From NCBI GenBank assembly GCA_022340665.1, contig JAJDNM010000090.1, positions 60,530 through 124,529 on the forward strand: a DNA stretch of 64,000 nt, given 5' to 3'. The notes under the pieces were generated by a model that was not told the origin of the DNA, did no database searches, and saw only the letters and a program-made list of their open reading frames with translations. The position numbers were made by a program, and so were the translations under genes. Of the stretch, positions 7,981 to 17,369 are shown in pieces (position 1 is the stretch's first letter; each line of letters starts with the position of its first letter). Origin of the DNA: Acidobacteriota bacterium (GTDB lineage Bacteria > Acidobacteriota > Thermoanaerobaculia > Thermoanaerobaculales > Sulfomarinibacteraceae).

Positions 7981-9280
7981 ACGGGTAAAGCCGGTTGATG
8001 AGCCGGGGGTAGGGGATGGCCTCTCGCAGGTGGGCGATGCCGCAGATCCAGGCGACGCAGCGCTCGATACCCATGCCGAAGCCGGAATGGGGGAAGGACC
8101 CGTATCGGCGGACGTCCAGATACCACTCAAAGGCCTCTTTCGGAAGTTTATGAACAGCAATCTGTCGCTCGAGGTGCTCGAGCGAGTCCGACCGCTCCGA
8201 GCCACCGATGATTTCGCCATAACCTTCGGGCGCGAGCACGTCCACTGCCAGGGCACGGCTCGGATCCTCGGCGTCAGGCTGCATGTAGAAGGCCTTGATG
8301 TCGGCCGGGTAGCGAGTGACGAGCAGCGGCCGATCGTAAAGCTCGGTCAGCATCGTTTCGTCGTCGCCGCCGAAATCTTCTCCGAACTGGATGTCGGAGC
8401 CCAGCTCCTTCAGCTTGTCGATCGCAGTGCCGTAGTCGAGCCGCGGATAGGGCCGCTGGGTCGTGGGTTCGAGCAATGAAACTTCTCGCTCCAGGCGCTC
8501 GAGGTCGTCGCTGCACCGGTCGAGCACCCTGGCTACGATCGAAGAGAGGAACTCCTCGCACAGATCGAGCAGCCCGTCGAACCGGAGCCATGCCACCTCC
8601 GGCTCGACCATCCAGAACTCGGTCAGATGGCGCCGGGTTTTGGATTTCTCGGCGCGAAAGGTCGGTCCGAAGCAATAGACCTTGCCGAGGGCGGCGGCGG
8701 CCGGTTCCAGGTAGAGCTGTCCCGACTGAGAGAGGTAGGCGGTATCGCCGAAGTACTCGGTTTCGAAGAGCGTCGAGGTGCCCTCGCACGCCGCCGGCGT
8801 GAGAATTGGAGAATCGATCAGGGTGTAGTCGCGGCTCTGGAAGAAATCGCGAATCGCGTACTCGAGCTCGGAGCGGACCCGCATGATCGCGTGTTGACGC
8901 CTGGAACGCAGCCACAGGTGGCGGTGGTTGAGAAGGAAGTCGGGGCCGTGGTCTTTCTTGCCGATCGGAAATTCCGGCGCTACTTGAATGATCTGAAGGT
9001 CCGAGACCTTGAGCTCGTAGCCGCCCGGTGCGCGATCGTCCGGAACAATCAGGCCGGTCACCTCGACCGAGGACTCCTGGGTCAGCTCGACCGCCGTCTC
9101 CCACACAGCTTCCTCCACCTCGGGGCGGAACACCACACATTGCAGATAGCCGAAACCGTCGCGAAGGATGATGAAGCGCAGCTTTCCCTTCTTGCGCCAG
9201 TTGTAGACCCAGCCGCGAATGGCGACTTCCTGGTCCTCGTATTCAGCAAGCTCGGCAATGGTGATGACGGGGCGTGACAT
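7979..9280 (-). CDS. asnS: Asparaginyl-tRNA synthetase
   Basis: This 433-residue class II aminoacyl-tRNA synthetase charges tRNA-Asn. An N-terminal OB-fold anticodon-binding domain (residues about 1-100, [18 protein letters not shown]) is followed by the catalytic domain. Motif 2 is [21 protein letters not shown], and motif 3 is [15 protein letters not shown] near the C-terminus. The length matches the family. The start is fixed by GGAGGAGG three bases upstream of ATG; the open frame extends further upstream but lacks a ribosome site. It diverges from trpE across about 250 bp. Confidence 0.95.
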   Translation of the reverse strand: MSRPVITIAELAEYEDQEVAIRGWVYNWRKKGKLRFIILRDGFGYLQCVVFRPEVEEAVWETAVELTQESSVEVTGLIVPDDRAPGGYELKVSDLQIIQVAPEFPIGKKDHGPDFLLNHRHLWLRSRRQHAIMRVRSELEYAIRDFFQSRDYTLIDSPILTPAACEGTSTLFETEYFGDTAYLSQSGQLYLEPAAAALGKVYCFGPTFRAEKSKTRRHLTEFWMVEPEVAWLRFDGLLDLCEEFLSSIVARVLDRCSDDLERLEREVSLLEPTTQRPYPRLDYGTAIDKLKELGSDIQFGEDFGGDDETMLTELYDRPLLVTRYPADIKAFYMQPDAEDPSRALAVDVLAPEGYGEIIGGSERSDSLEHLERQIAVHKLPKEAFEWYLDVRRYGSFPHSGFGMGIERCVAWICGIAHLREAIPYPRLINRLYP

Positions 9281-9344
9281 GGTCCTCCTCCCGGATTGGG
9301 GATTGTACATGAAGGAGCGAGGGGGCATGGGAGCAGGGTTCATG

Positions 9345-9418
9345 GGGGACCGTCCCATCTCCCTATCCTGCCTTTCTCTCTTTTCCCCAATTTCCCCTTT
9401 TCTTCCTCTTTCCCTCCG
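9345..9418. repeat. Polypyrimidine heptamer-type tract in the asnS/trpE gap
   Basis: A run of about 70 bp of C/T-rich words (CTTTCTC, TCTTTTC, CCCAATT, TCCCCTT) lies in the divergent gap. It interrupts any simple back-to-back promoter arrangement. No Trp-codon-rich leader peptide or attenuator was seen before trpE. Confidence 0.45.
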
Positions 9419-9533
9419 ACAAGGATCGGTTCCGCGGCCATTTCGAGTCGCGAATTCAACCGGAGGCGCCAAAGTAGACCTCGCGGCCAGACTGCGGCAC
9501 AATGACAGTTCGTTGAACCACCCGGGGGGAAGC

Positions 9534-11024
9534 ATGGAGCTTCGGTCGTATCAAGACGAGTTCCTCGAATACGCGCGTGACTACGATGTCGTGCCGGTGG
9601 TTCAGGAGCTGACCTCGGACACGGTGACCCCGTTCACGGTCTACTCGCGCCTGGCGGCCAACGGTCGCAACCCATTCCTGCTCGAGAGTGTCGAAGGCGG
9701 TGAACGCGCCGCGCGGTACTCCTTCGTCGGTGTAGATCCCTTTCGGATCGTTGAGATCCGAGGCGGCGCGGTCTTCGTCGACGGGGCCCCCCGAGAAGGC
9801 CCTCCTATAGAGGAGTTGCGGCGAGCAACCGATTTTGGATCGGTGGCGCCGGTCGAAGGCCTGCCGCCTTTCGCCGGCGGAGCCATGGGTTACCTTGGTT
9901 ACGATGCAGTCCGGCTGGTCGAGTCCGTTCCCTCAAGCGGTCGAGACGAGGGCGGTCTTCCGGAGGCCTGGTTCGGCGTTTATGACGGCGTCGTCGCACT
10001 CGATAGGGCCCGTCAACGGCTTTTGCTCGTGGTGGCGGCGAGGATCGGCGACGACCCGGATTTGGCCTGGCAAGGCGCCCGAAAACGTCTCGGTACGATG
10101 CACCGAGCCCTCCTTGGCGGCGGTGCCAGTCCCCGTCCCCACGTCATTCCGGAACCGGCGGCGAATTGGCAAGGGTGGCGGGCAGTCCCGTCAGAGGAAA
10201 GCTACATGTCGTCGGTATCGAGGGCCCGAGAATACATCCTTGCTGGCGATGTCTTCCAGGTCGTGCTGTCCCGACGCTGGCGTAAGATGCCGCGCTGCAC
10301 GACCGCCGAGGTCTATCGGATGTTGCGGTTGACCAACCCGTCGCCCTACATGTTCCTCTTCGACACCGGTCAGGCGCAGATTCTCGGATCGAGTCCGGAG
10401 ATGCTGGTCCGGGTGAATGGCGACTCCGTCACGACGTGTCCGATCGCGGGCACCCGGCGGCGAGGCGGCGATCGGGCGGAGGACGCCGCGCTCGAGGAGG
10501 AGCTGAAATCCGACCCGAAAGAGCGTGCCGAGCACGTCATGCTGGTCGATCTGGGCCGCAACGACATCGGTCGGGTGGCGGAACCGGGAACGGTCAGGGT
10601 GACGCGCGAGATGGAGGTCGAGCGCTACAGCCACGTCATGCATCTCGTGAGCGAAGTCGAGGGGAAGCTGCGCGAGGATCTCGATGCGTGGGACGCCCTA
10701 TTCGCCTGTTTTCCCGCCGGCACGCTCAGCGGCGCGCCGAAGGTTCGAGCAATGGAGATCATCGACGAGCTGGAGGAAGTCCTGCGCGGGGTCTACGGCG
10801 GTGCAGTCGGATACCGCAACCTCAACGGCGATCTCGACTCGTGCATCGCGATTCGCACAATGGTGGAACGCGGCGGAAACGTCCAGATCCAGGCTGGCGC
10901 CGGCATCGTCTACGACTCTGTGCCCGAAAACGAGCTCGCTGAATGCTCGGCCAAGGCAAGCGCCCTGGTGGAAGCCGTCGCCATGGCAGAGGCGGCGTCC
11001 AATACAAGCGTGCACGAGGAGTAG
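9534..11024 (+). CDS. trpE: Anthranilate synthase component I
   Basis: The 496-residue protein converts chorismate to anthranilate with TrpG, the first committed step of tryptophan synthesis. An N-terminal regulatory part carries LLES near residue 46, the element that binds Trp in feedback-sensitive enzymes. The chorismate-binding domain shows [19 protein letters not shown] and [15 protein letters not shown]. The start is the ATG after GGGGGGA; a longer open frame upstream runs through low-complexity DNA and is rejected. It opens the cluster trpE-G-D-C-F. Confidence 0.95.
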   Translation: MELRSYQDEFLEYARDYDVVPVVQELTSDTVTPFTVYSRLAANGRNPFLLESVEGGERAARYSFVGVDPFRIVEIRGGAVFVDGAPREGPPIEELRRATDFGSVAPVEGLPPFAGGAMGYLGYDAVRLVESVPSSGRDEGGLPEAWFGVYDGVVALDRARQRLLLVVAARIGDDPDLAWQGARKRLGTMHRALLGGGASPRPHVIPEPAANWQGWRAVPSEESYMSSVSRAREYILAGDVFQVVLSRRWRKMPRCTTAEVYRMLRLTNPSPYMFLFDTGQAQILGSSPEMLVRVNGDSVTTCPIAGTRRRGGDRAEDAALEEELKSDPKERAEHVMLVDLGRNDIGRVAEPGTVRVTREMEVERYSHVMHLVSEVEGKLREDLDAWDALFACFPAGTLSGAPKVRAMEIIDELEEVLRGVYGGAVGYRNLNGDLDSCIAIRTMVERGGNVQIQAGAGIVYDSVPENELAECSAKASALVEAVAMAEAASNTSVHEE

Positions 11025-11035
11025 GAGCGTGGTCA

Positions 11036-11152
11036 CGATGGAATCAGGAATGAGTAATGAGGAATTAGGAATCCCCGCTCAGCCTGCCGCAATCAAAGGG
11101 CGTTGCCGGCCCGACATTCCTAATTCCTACTTCCTAATTCCTTATCTGGGCG
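11036..11152. repeat. Heptamer-phased inverted element between trpE and trpG
   Basis: The left arm has GGAATGA, GTAATGA, GGAATTA (11048-11075) and the right arm has the complementary ATTCCTA, ATTCCTA, CTTCCTA (11117-11145). A GC-rich loop of about 45 bp lies between. It separates two otherwise operonic genes. Confidence 0.65.
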
Positions 11153-11168
11153 TGTGTGGGGGCGAGTC

Positions 11169-11780
11169 GTGATTCTGATGATCGACAACTACGACTCCTT
11201 CACCTACAACCTGGTGCAGGAGCTTTCGGAGGTCGGTTCGGCGCCGATCGAGGTAGTGCGGAACGATGCCGCCAGCGCTGAAGAGTTGCTGGAGCAACGG
11301 CCTCAGGCGGTGGTGATTTCTCCCGGTCCGGGTCTTCCCGAAGAATCCGGAGTCACCCTCGATGTGATCCGAGCTGCAGCCGATCTCCCGTTACTCGGGA
11401 TTTGCCTTGGCCACCAGGCGATTGCTGTCGCCTGCGGCGCTCGCGTGGTGCGGGCGTCCGAGCCGGTTCACGGGAAAACGTCCCCGATTTTTCACGCCGG
11501 AGCCGGGATCTTCGAAGGACTGGCTGACGGTTTCGAAGCCACCCGGTACCATTCCCTGATCGTGGAACGCGAGACCTGGCCAGAACGCCTCGAAATCACC
11601 GCCTGGACCGAAGACGGAGTTGTGATGGGATTGCGCGACCGGGATAATCTCCACTTCGGTGTCCAGTTCCACCCCGAATCTTACCTCTGCGTCGACGGCA
11701 GGAAAATCCTGGCGCGTTTCCTCGACATCGCTGATATTCAATTGCGCGAAGAATGGAAAAGAAAACAGGATGAGGAATGA
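11169..11780 (+). CDS. trpG: Anthranilate synthase component II (glutamine amidotransferase)
   Basis: The 203-residue class I glutamine amidotransferase supplies ammonia to TrpE. It has MIDNYDSFTYNLVQ at the N-terminus, the nucleophile elbow GICLGHQ (Cys near residue 78) and the catalytic His/Glu motif QFHPES. I placed the start at GTG 11169 because GGGGGCGAG precedes it. An ATG nine bases later (MIDNYDSF) is the conserved beginning and may be the real start. The stop codon TGA lies within the heptamer array that follows. Confidence 0.93.
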   Translation: MILMIDNYDSFTYNLVQELSEVGSAPIEVVRNDAASAEELLEQRPQAVVISPGPGLPEESGVTLDVIRAAADLPLLGICLGHQAIAVACGARVVRASEPVHGKTSPIFHAGAGIFEGLADGFEATRYHSLIVERETWPERLEITAWTEDGVVMGLRDRDNLHFGVQFHPESYLCVDGRKILARFLDIADIQLREEWKRKQDEE

Positions 11781-11874
11781 GGAATTCTCGCCCGAACGTC
11801 TTGTGGTTCTTTGGAGTGAGGGTGGTTGGGTGTGCGGCATTCCTCATTCCTAACTCTTAATTCCTCATTGGATT
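11768..11874. repeat. Heptamer-phased inverted element between trpG and trpD
   Basis: The left arm GATGAGG/AATGAGG overlaps the end of trpG. The right arm (11838-11870) reads ATTCCTC, ATTCCTA, ACTCTTA, ATTCCTC. The loop is GC/GT-rich. The upstream gene's stop codon is read from the repeat word itself. Confidence 0.6.
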
Positions 11875-11875
11875 G

Positions 11876-12922
11876 ATGATGCTCATCGACCACAAAGCCA
11901 TGCTCAACCGCCTGCTCATCGGCCGGGACCTCGAGCCAGAGGTCATGGAAGCGTTCATCGGCCTCGTCATGGATGGAGCCGTCGCCGAAGTCGTTGTCGC
12001 GGCCGTACTGGCGGCTCTCCGGGCAAAGGGGGAAACCGGTGTCGAGGTGGCCGCGGCGGCGCGTGCCATGCGATCACGCGCTCTGGAGGTTCCTGTTGCG
12101 ACTCCCTCGAGGTCCGTCGATACGTGCGGTACCGGAGGCGACGGTGCCGAGACGATCAACATTTCGACCGCAGCTGCGCTCCTGGTGTCTGCCGCGGGCG
12201 TGCCGGTCGCCAAGCATGGAAACCGGTCGGTGTCTTCCCGGTGTGGTTCGGCCGATGTGCTCGAGGCCGCTGGAATCCAGCTCGACCTGACCCCCCAGGC
12301 GATGGCCACGTTGCACGACGAGGTCGGTATCGCTTTTCTCTTCGCGCCGCGCCTCCATCCGGCGATGAAGGCGGTCATGCCGGTTCGTCGGGCGCTCGGT
12401 GTCCGAACGGTCTTCAACCTTCTGGGCCCGCTAACCAACCCGGCTGGCGTGGAGCGTCAGGTGATCGGAGTCTGGGGCTCGGATGTGCTTGGCCTGATGG
12501 CTTCGGCATTGGCCGAGCTCGGCGCCAAACACGGCCTAGTGGTGCACTCTGACGACGGACTCGATGAAATCTCGGTCTGTGCGCCGACGACGGTGATCGA
12601 GGTCCGAGACGGCGAGGTCATCGAAGAGCGGCGGGTCGATCCGGCAAAGCTCGGAATCGAGGTTGACGATCCGGACTCTCTCAAGGGGGGCGACGTGAAT
12701 GAAAACCTGCGCCGCTTGCGCACCATACTTGCTGGTGATGAGAATTCGGCGGCGGCAGATGCGGTAGCGCTGAACGCTGGGGCCGCGCTCTACGTAGCCG
12801 GTGAGGCAAGCGATCTGGAAAGCGGTTTTCGCCGTGCTCGAGACGTACAGCGTTCGGGAGCTGCACTCGAGACTCTCGAGAATTGGGTGCGGAGATCCCG
12901 GGAACTGGGTGATGACAGCTGA
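11876..12922 (+). CDS. trpD: Anthranilate phosphoribosyltransferase
   Basis: The 348-residue enzyme transfers phosphoribose from PRPP to anthranilate. The PRPP-binding loop DTCGTGGDGAETINIST lies near residues 82-98 and KHGNRSVSSRCGSADVLEA near 109-127. RxLGVRTVFNLLGPLTNPA follows at about 165-185. All are diagnostic of TrpD. Two tandem ATGs (11876, 11879) and no strong Shine-Dalgarno leave the exact start uncertain. The 3' end overlaps trpC by 11 bp, which implies translational coupling. Confidence 0.95.
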   Translation: MMLIDHKAMLNRLLIGRDLEPEVMEAFIGLVMDGAVAEVVVAAVLAALRAKGETGVEVAAAARAMRSRALEVPVATPSRSVDTCGTGGDGAETINISTAAALLVSAAGVPVAKHGNRSVSSRCGSADVLEAAGIQLDLTPQAMATLHDEVGIAFLFAPRLHPAMKAVMPVRRALGVRTVFNLLGPLTNPAGVERQVIGVWGSDVLGLMASALAELGAKHGLVVHSDDGLDEISVCAPTTVIEVRDGEVIEERRVDPAKLGIEVDDPDSLKGGDVNENLRRLRTILAGDENSAAADAVALNAGAALYVAGEASDLESGFRRARDVQRSGAALETLENWVRRSRELGDDS

Positions 12923-13727
12923 TTCAGTACTCGATCGAATTGTCGCCGATGTGCGTCGGCGCCTCGAAGCATCTACCGAGGCGCCCGGCCTCGAGGAAGC
13001 CGCACTCAAGGCCGTAGAGGAACGCCGGGCCACCGGCCTTCGCTCTCTCTCAGAAGCTCTCTCTCGACCGGGGGTCGCGCTGATCGCCGAGTGCAAAAAG
13101 GCGTCACCCTCCGCGGGGGTCATTCGCGAGGACTTCGATGCGGCGGCTCTGGCTGCTGCGTATGCAGCAGGTGGTGCCTCCGCCATTTCGGTCGTTACCG
13201 AGCCCGCCTTCTTCAAAGGTCGTGTTCATTGGATTGACGAGGTGCGCCAGGCCGTCGCTCTCCCGGTGCTGCGAAAGGACTTCATCTTCGACCGGCGGCA
13301 ACTCTTGGAGACCGCAGTCCTTGGTGCCGATGCAGTACTCCTGATCGCGCGCATCCTTGATGAGGAAACCTTGGCCGATCTTCTGGAGACGGCGTCGGGG
13401 CTCGATCTCGAGGTGCTGCTCGAGGTCTTTGCCGACGAGGATCCGGCTGCGGTTGTGAAATCCGAGGCACAGATCCTCGGCGTCAATGCCCGCGATCTCG
13501 CCACCTTCGAGGTTCGCCTTGACCGGGTGGAGGCTTTGGTGGCCGAACTTCCCGAAGAGCGCCTGCGGATCGCCGAGAGCGGGATCCGTGGTGCGGAGGA
13601 CCTCCAGCGATTGCTCGGGGTTGGTTACGACGGTTTCCTGGTCGGGGAGCACCTGGTGAGGGCAACAGACCCGCAGCAAGCCGTCCGGGATCTCATCGGG
13701 ATCGGGAGTCTGGACGCACACCAGTGA
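12912..13727 (+). CDS. trpC: Indole-3-glycerol-phosphate synthase
   Basis: The 271-residue TIM-barrel enzyme closes the indole ring of CdRP. It shows IAECKKASPSAG (catalytic Lys in beta1), VLRKDFIFDRRQL, VNARDLATFEVRLD and IAESGIRGAEDL, all conserved TrpC motifs. The start ATG lies inside the last codons of trpD (an in-frame GTG is directly upstream). The stop overlaps the GTG start of trpF by four bases (GTGA). It is a single-function protein, not the TrpC-F fusion seen in enterics. Confidence 0.95.
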   Translation: MTADSVLDRIVADVRRRLEASTEAPGLEEAALKAVEERRATGLRSLSEALSRPGVALIAECKKASPSAGVIREDFDAAALAAAYAAGGASAISVVTEPAFFKGRVHWIDEVRQAVALPVLRKDFIFDRRQLLETAVLGADAVLLIARILDEETLADLLETASGLDLEVLLEVFADEDPAAVVKSEAQILGVNARDLATFEVRLDRVEALVAELPEERLRIAESGIRGAEDLQRLLGVGYDGFLVGEHLVRATDPQQAVRDLIGIGSLDAHQ

Positions 13728-14320
13728 AGATCAAGATCTGTGGAATCACGACTCCGGGAGATGCCGAGGCAGCCGTCCAGGCCGGCGCGGATTTTCTCGG
13801 TTTCGTTTTCAGGCGGGGCACGCCGCGTGCCTTGGCTCCGCGGTCTGCAGAGTGGATCCGAGAGATTGATGGTGTAGCGAGGGTGGGTGTGTTTCTCGAT
13901 GCACCGCTCGCTGAAGTAATGACGGTCCGGGAGCTTCTCGACCTCGGTTGGATTCAACTGCACGGCGAAGAGCCCGACGCTTATTTGGATGCTATCGGGA
14001 GTCGAGTGATACGCCGGGTACCGGTCGAGCCTGAAATCGACTGGAAGCGGATTGCGGACCTCAGTTCCCGGTGCCTACCGCTCTTCGACCCCGGTGCCGG
14101 AGACGGCGTCGCGTGGGCGTGGGAGGGTCTGGGAGAGAGGCCGCCGGGAGTGCGCTTCGGCCTTGCGGGCGGCCTCACGCCGGAGAATGTCGGCGAGGCT
14201 GTTCGGATCGTGCGACCGGAACTCGTCGATGTCTCATCCGGTGTGGAGGCCGCTCCGGGGATCAAGGACCACCAGAAGATCCGTGACTTCATCGCCGAGG
14301 CGCGAGCAGCACTTCCCTGA
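13724..14320 (+). CDS. trpF: Phosphoribosylanthranilate isomerase
   Basis: The 198-residue TIM barrel catalyses the Amadori rearrangement of PRA to CdRP. It begins KIKICGITTPGDA (catalytic Cys7) and has LGFVFRRGTPRA, IQLHGEEPDAY, LFDPGAGDGVAW and FGLAGGLTPENV. The GTG start overlaps the trpC stop, so translation is coupled. The trp run pauses after this gene. Confidence 0.95.
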   Translation: MKIKICGITTPGDAEAAVQAGADFLGFVFRRGTPRALAPRSAEWIREIDGVARVGVFLDAPLAEVMTVRELLDLGWIQLHGEEPDAYLDAIGSRVIRRVPVEPEIDWKRIADLSSRCLPLFDPGAGDGVAWAWEGLGERPPGVRFGLAGGLTPENVGEAVRIVRPELVDVSSGVEAAPGIKDHQKIRDFIAEARAALP

Positions 14321-14329
14321 CGGCCGCGC

Positions 14330-14552
14330 ACGAACCACCACCGAGGTACAGAGACACAGAGGATCCGTATCCCACCAATTTGAAACCGCGGAGAACGCAG
14401 ATGGACGAGTCTGAACCCATCTGCGTCTATCTGTGTGATCTGTGGGCAGCTCGGGTGGGTGGGTGGACCGAGTATCGAGAATCAAGTATCAAGTGTCGAC
14501 TGCGCTGGTGGGGGAAACTCATAACTCGACACTCAAAACTCTCGATTGTCCC
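14330..14552. repeat. Composite repeat region with a 10-bp perfect hairpin
   Basis: A perfect hairpin, ACGCAGATGG (14395-14404) and CCATCTGCGT (14417-14426) with a 12-nt loop, is followed by TCTGTGTGATCTGTG-type words. The G-rich core GGGTGGGTGGGTGG (about 14454-14467) comes next, then heptamers of the GAGTATC/AAGTATC and AACTCGA/CACTCAA types. It could contribute to termination after trpF, but no T-tract was seen. Confidence 0.5.
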
Positions 14553-14581
14553 ATTCGTACGGCATTCTGAAGGAGAAGCTC

Positions 14582-15601
14582 ATGAAAACCGTCCGTCTGC
14601 TTGCGTGTGCGCTATGCGCGCTTCCTATCGCCTGTTCGCCGAACTGTTGTGATGAGGTGGAGACCGGACCGTCTTTTCCCGAGCTTCATGGACCGTATCT
14701 CGGGCAGGAGCCACCGGGCCTTGAGCCCGAGATCTTCGCTCCCGGAATCGTCTCGACAGGTCTTGCCACGCGCGACATCGCGATGACTCCTGACGGCACC
14801 GAGCTGTACTTCTCGGTCACCCTCGGCGGCCGCACGATGATCATGGAGAGCCATCAGAAGAACGGTGTCTGGACCGAACCCGCGGTGGCTCCGTTCTCCG
14901 GCCGTTACCTGGACGTCGAACCCGCCATCTCTCCGGACGGCAAGCGGTTCTTCTTTCTCTCGACCCGCCCACAGGAGGGGCAGGAGGAAAAGCCGGGCTG
15001 GGTCTACCAGGATATCTGGGTGATGGACCGCGAGGGCGATGCGTGGTCCGAGCCGCACAACCTCGGACCACCGGTCAACTCGGACGCGCCCGAGTACTTT
15101 CCGTCAGTCACCGCCGACAACACCATCTACTTCACGCGTGAGGGGGAGGGCAGGGTGTCGGCTACCTGGCGCTCGCGTTTCGTCGACGGAACCTACACCG
15201 AGCCTGAAAAGCTCGGCCCCGAGGTCAACTGCGGCACGAACCGATTCAATGTCTTCGTCGCGCCGGACGAGAGCTTTGCCATCGTCCCGGCCGTCGGCCG
15301 GGAGGACAGCCTCGGCGGGGCGGATTACTTCGTGGTCTTTCGCGACCAGGACGATACCTGGTCCGAACCGGTCAACATGGGCCCGGCGATCAACCAACCG
15401 GAGGGCCGGGAATGGTCGGCGTCCCTCTCGCCTGATGGCAAATATCTCTTCTTCATGACCTCGAGGGCCTACGGAGAGACTGACATCCCGCTGCGTGCCA
15501 CGTCGATCACGGATCTGCTCGATTTCTCCACCCAACCCGGGTGGGGGAGTTCAGACGTCTGGTGGGTGAGTTCACAGGTCGTCGAAGCTTTGCGACCTTG
15601 A
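14582..15601 (+). CDS. PD40-repeat lipoprotein inside the trp cluster
   Basis: The 339-residue product has a signal peptide with lipobox LPIAC (Cys near residue 18). PD40/TolB-like propeller repeats follow: MTPDGTELYFSVTLGG, ISPDGKRFFFLSTRP, VTADNTIYFTREGEG, LSPDGKYLFFMTSRA and DVWWVSSQVV. Such proteins are envelope-located and bind or scaffold; no enzyme motif is seen. The ribosome site GAAGGAGAAG precedes the chosen ATG. It has no obvious link to tryptophan synthesis although it sits between trpF and trpB. Its last 60 bp form the first part of a tandem duplication. Confidence 0.75.
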   Translation: MKTVRLLACALCALPIACSPNCCDEVETGPSFPELHGPYLGQEPPGLEPEIFAPGIVSTGLATRDIAMTPDGTELYFSVTLGGRTMIMESHQKNGVWTEPAVAPFSGRYLDVEPAISPDGKRFFFLSTRPQEGQEEKPGWVYQDIWVMDREGDAWSEPHNLGPPVNSDAPEYFPSVTADNTIYFTREGEGRVSATWRSRFVDGTYTEPEKLGPEVNCGTNRFNVFVAPDESFAIVPAVGREDSLGGADYFVVFRDQDDTWSEPVNMGPAINQPEGREWSASLSPDGKYLFFMTSRAYGETDIPLRATSITDLLDFSTQPGWGSSDVWWVSSQVVEALRP

Positions 15602-15955
15602 GGTGGGGGAGCATTGCAGACGGCCTTCGGCCGTCGCGAACCGCCCCCGCCAGCGAGAGGTCGATCGCCGTCCGCCAGCCGCCCTTCCATTTCGGCGTCG
15701 ACCTCTGATCGCTGCCGGCGGCGGGTTGGGGGAGTTCAGACGTCTGGTGGGTGAGTTCACAGGTCATCGAAGCTTTGCGACCTTGAGGTGGGGGAGCTTT
15801 GCAGACGGCCTTCGGCCGTCGCGAACCGCCCCCGCCAGCGAGAGGTCGATCGCCGTCCGCCAGCCACCCTTCCATTTCGGCGTCGACCTCTGATCGCTGC
15901 CGGCGGCGGGTTGGGGGAGTTCAGACGTCTGGTGGGTGAGTTCACAGGTCATCGA
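15542..15955. repeat. Tandem repeat, 185-bp period, about 2.2 copies
   Basis: Copies begin at 15542, 15727 and 15912 (partial) with the same opening TGGGGGAGTTCAGACGTC. The first copy includes the final codons of the PD40 lipoprotein gene. Copies differ at only a few bases. Each full unit contains a perfect hairpin GACGGCC/GGCCGTC. The partial third copy ends after the words that precede the lipoprotein's last codons. Confidence 0.85.
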
Positions 15956-16009
15956 GCAGCTGAGACCCTGATCTGGACGGTGTTCCGTGCCTTGCCAAAT
16001 GCTTGGATC

Positions 16010-16135
16010 TGATACTCGTTACTCGTCTCTCGTTGCTCGATATCCCCCGTCCGATCTCCTTTCATGGGGGTGGGTGGGTGGATCGAGTATCCAGCATCAA
16101 GCATCGAGGATCCGAAGACGTTTCGCAGGAGGAAA
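16010..16135. repeat. Heptamer-phased inverted element upstream of trpB
   Basis: The left arm reads GATACTC, GTTACTC, GTCTCTC, GTTGCTC. The core carries CCCCCGTCC and GGGGGTGGGTGGGTGG. The right arm has GAGTATC, CAGCATC, AAGCATC, GAGGATC. It lies between the 185-bp repeat and trpB. Confidence 0.6.
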
Positions 16136-16172
16136 CCGCTCACGAGCACGATCCTGTAGAATCGTCGCTCTC

Positions 16173-17369
16173 ATGAAGAAGATCCCCGACGACCGCGGAT
16201 ACTTTGGCGACTTTGGTGGCCGGTTCGTGCCCGAAACCCTGATGGCCCCTCTGGCAGAGCTCGAGGAGGCATATCGAAAGGCCGGTCGCGACCGCGGTTT
16301 TCGCAGCCGGCTCGACGAGCTCCTGGTTCATTACGTCGGCCGTCCAACGCCGCTGTACTCTGCGCGCCGACTGTCCGCCCGACTTGGAGGTGCCCGTATC
16401 TGGCTCAAGCGTGAAGATCTGTGCCACACCGGAGCGCACAAGATCAACAACGCTCTGGGTCAGGCTCTGCTCGCCTGTGAAATGGGCAAGAAGCGGGTGA
16501 TCGCCGAAACCGGGGCCGGGCAGCACGGTGTGGCGGTAGCGACTGCGGCAGCTCTCCTCGGCCTCGAATGCAGGATCTATATGGGTTCCGAGGACATGAG
16601 GAGGCAGGAGCTCAACGTTGTTCGCATGCGGCTGATGGGCGCGGAAGTGACTGCGGTGGACGCCGGGTCGCAGACCCTCAAGGATGCAATCAACGAGGCG
16701 CTGCGCGATTGGGTCACCCATGTCAGATCGACCCACTACATCCTGGGGTCGGTCCTCGGACCCCACCCCTACCCGATGATGGTGCGCGATTTCCAGGCGG
16801 TTATCGGACGCGAGGCCCAAGCGCAGTTCAAGAAAGCTGCTCGCAAGCTTCCTGATCTCGTGGTGGCCTGCGTCGGAGGCGGTTCCAACGCCGCCGGGAT
16901 TTTTTCGGCGTTCGTATCCCAGGTATCGATTGGGCTGGTCGGAGTGGAGGCCGGAGGGCGCGGGATGCGGCCGGGTGATCACGCGGCCAGGTTCTCCGAA
17001 GGCGGGGCCCCGGGAATCCTGCACGGGACGCGCACCGTGGTCCTCCAGGATGACGACGGGCAGATCCTCCGCACCCACTCGATCTCGGCCGGGCTGGATT
17101 ACCCGGCGGTCGGCCCCGAACACGCGAGTTGGCGCGAGAGCGGGCGCGTGGTCTACACCCATGTCGGCGACGACGAAGCGGTCGACGCGTTTCACCTGCT
17201 CTCGGAGAGCGAGGGCATCGTGCCGGCGCTGGAGTCTGCTCACGCCGTCGCTTATGCGGTTCGAGTGGCGCCCTCGATGCCCCTGAGCAGCGACATCCTG
17301 GTGAATCTCTCGGGCCGCGGAGACAAGGACCTGGCCGAGGTCGCGCGGGCCGAAAGGGATGTGACGTGA
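16173..17369 (+). CDS. trpB: Tryptophan synthase beta chain
   Basis: The 398-residue PLP enzyme condenses indole and serine to tryptophan. It begins [22 protein letters not shown]. The PLP lysine is in [13 protein letters not shown] near residue 90, the catalytic ETGAGQHG follows, and the phosphate-binding loop is VGGGSNAAG near 235. No Shine-Dalgarno precedes the ATG. A TAGAAT box 10 bp upstream of the start could serve as a -10 for a short-leader transcript. The 3' end overlaps trpA by four bases (GTGA). Confidence 0.96.
   Translation: MKKIPDDRGYFGDFGGRFVPETLMAPLAELEEAYRKAGRDRGFRSRLDELLVHYVGRPTPLYSARRLSARLGGARIWLKREDLCHTGAHKINNALGQALLACEMGKKRVIAETGAGQHGVAVATAAALLGLECRIYMGSEDMRRQELNVVRMRLMGAEVTAVDAGSQTLKDAINEALRDWVTHVRSTHYILGSVLGPHPYPMMVRDFQAVIGREAQAQFKKAARKLPDLVVACVGGGSNAAGIFSAFVSQVSIGLVGVEAGGRGMRPGDHAARFSEGGAPGILHGTRTVVLQDDDGQILRTHSISAGLDYPAVGPEHASWRESGRVVYTHVGDDEAVDAFHLLSESEGIVPALESAHAVAYAVRVAPSMPLSSDILVNLSGRGDKDLAEVARAERDVT

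Noticed and set aside
9219..9533. Long in-frame N-terminal extension of trpE
   Set aside because: It reads through a polypyrimidine repeat tract and lacks the family's start; GGGGGGA precedes the inner ATG.
15602..15960. Reverse-strand frames repeated three times
   Set aside because: They are copies of the same tandem unit, without start signals or domain matches.
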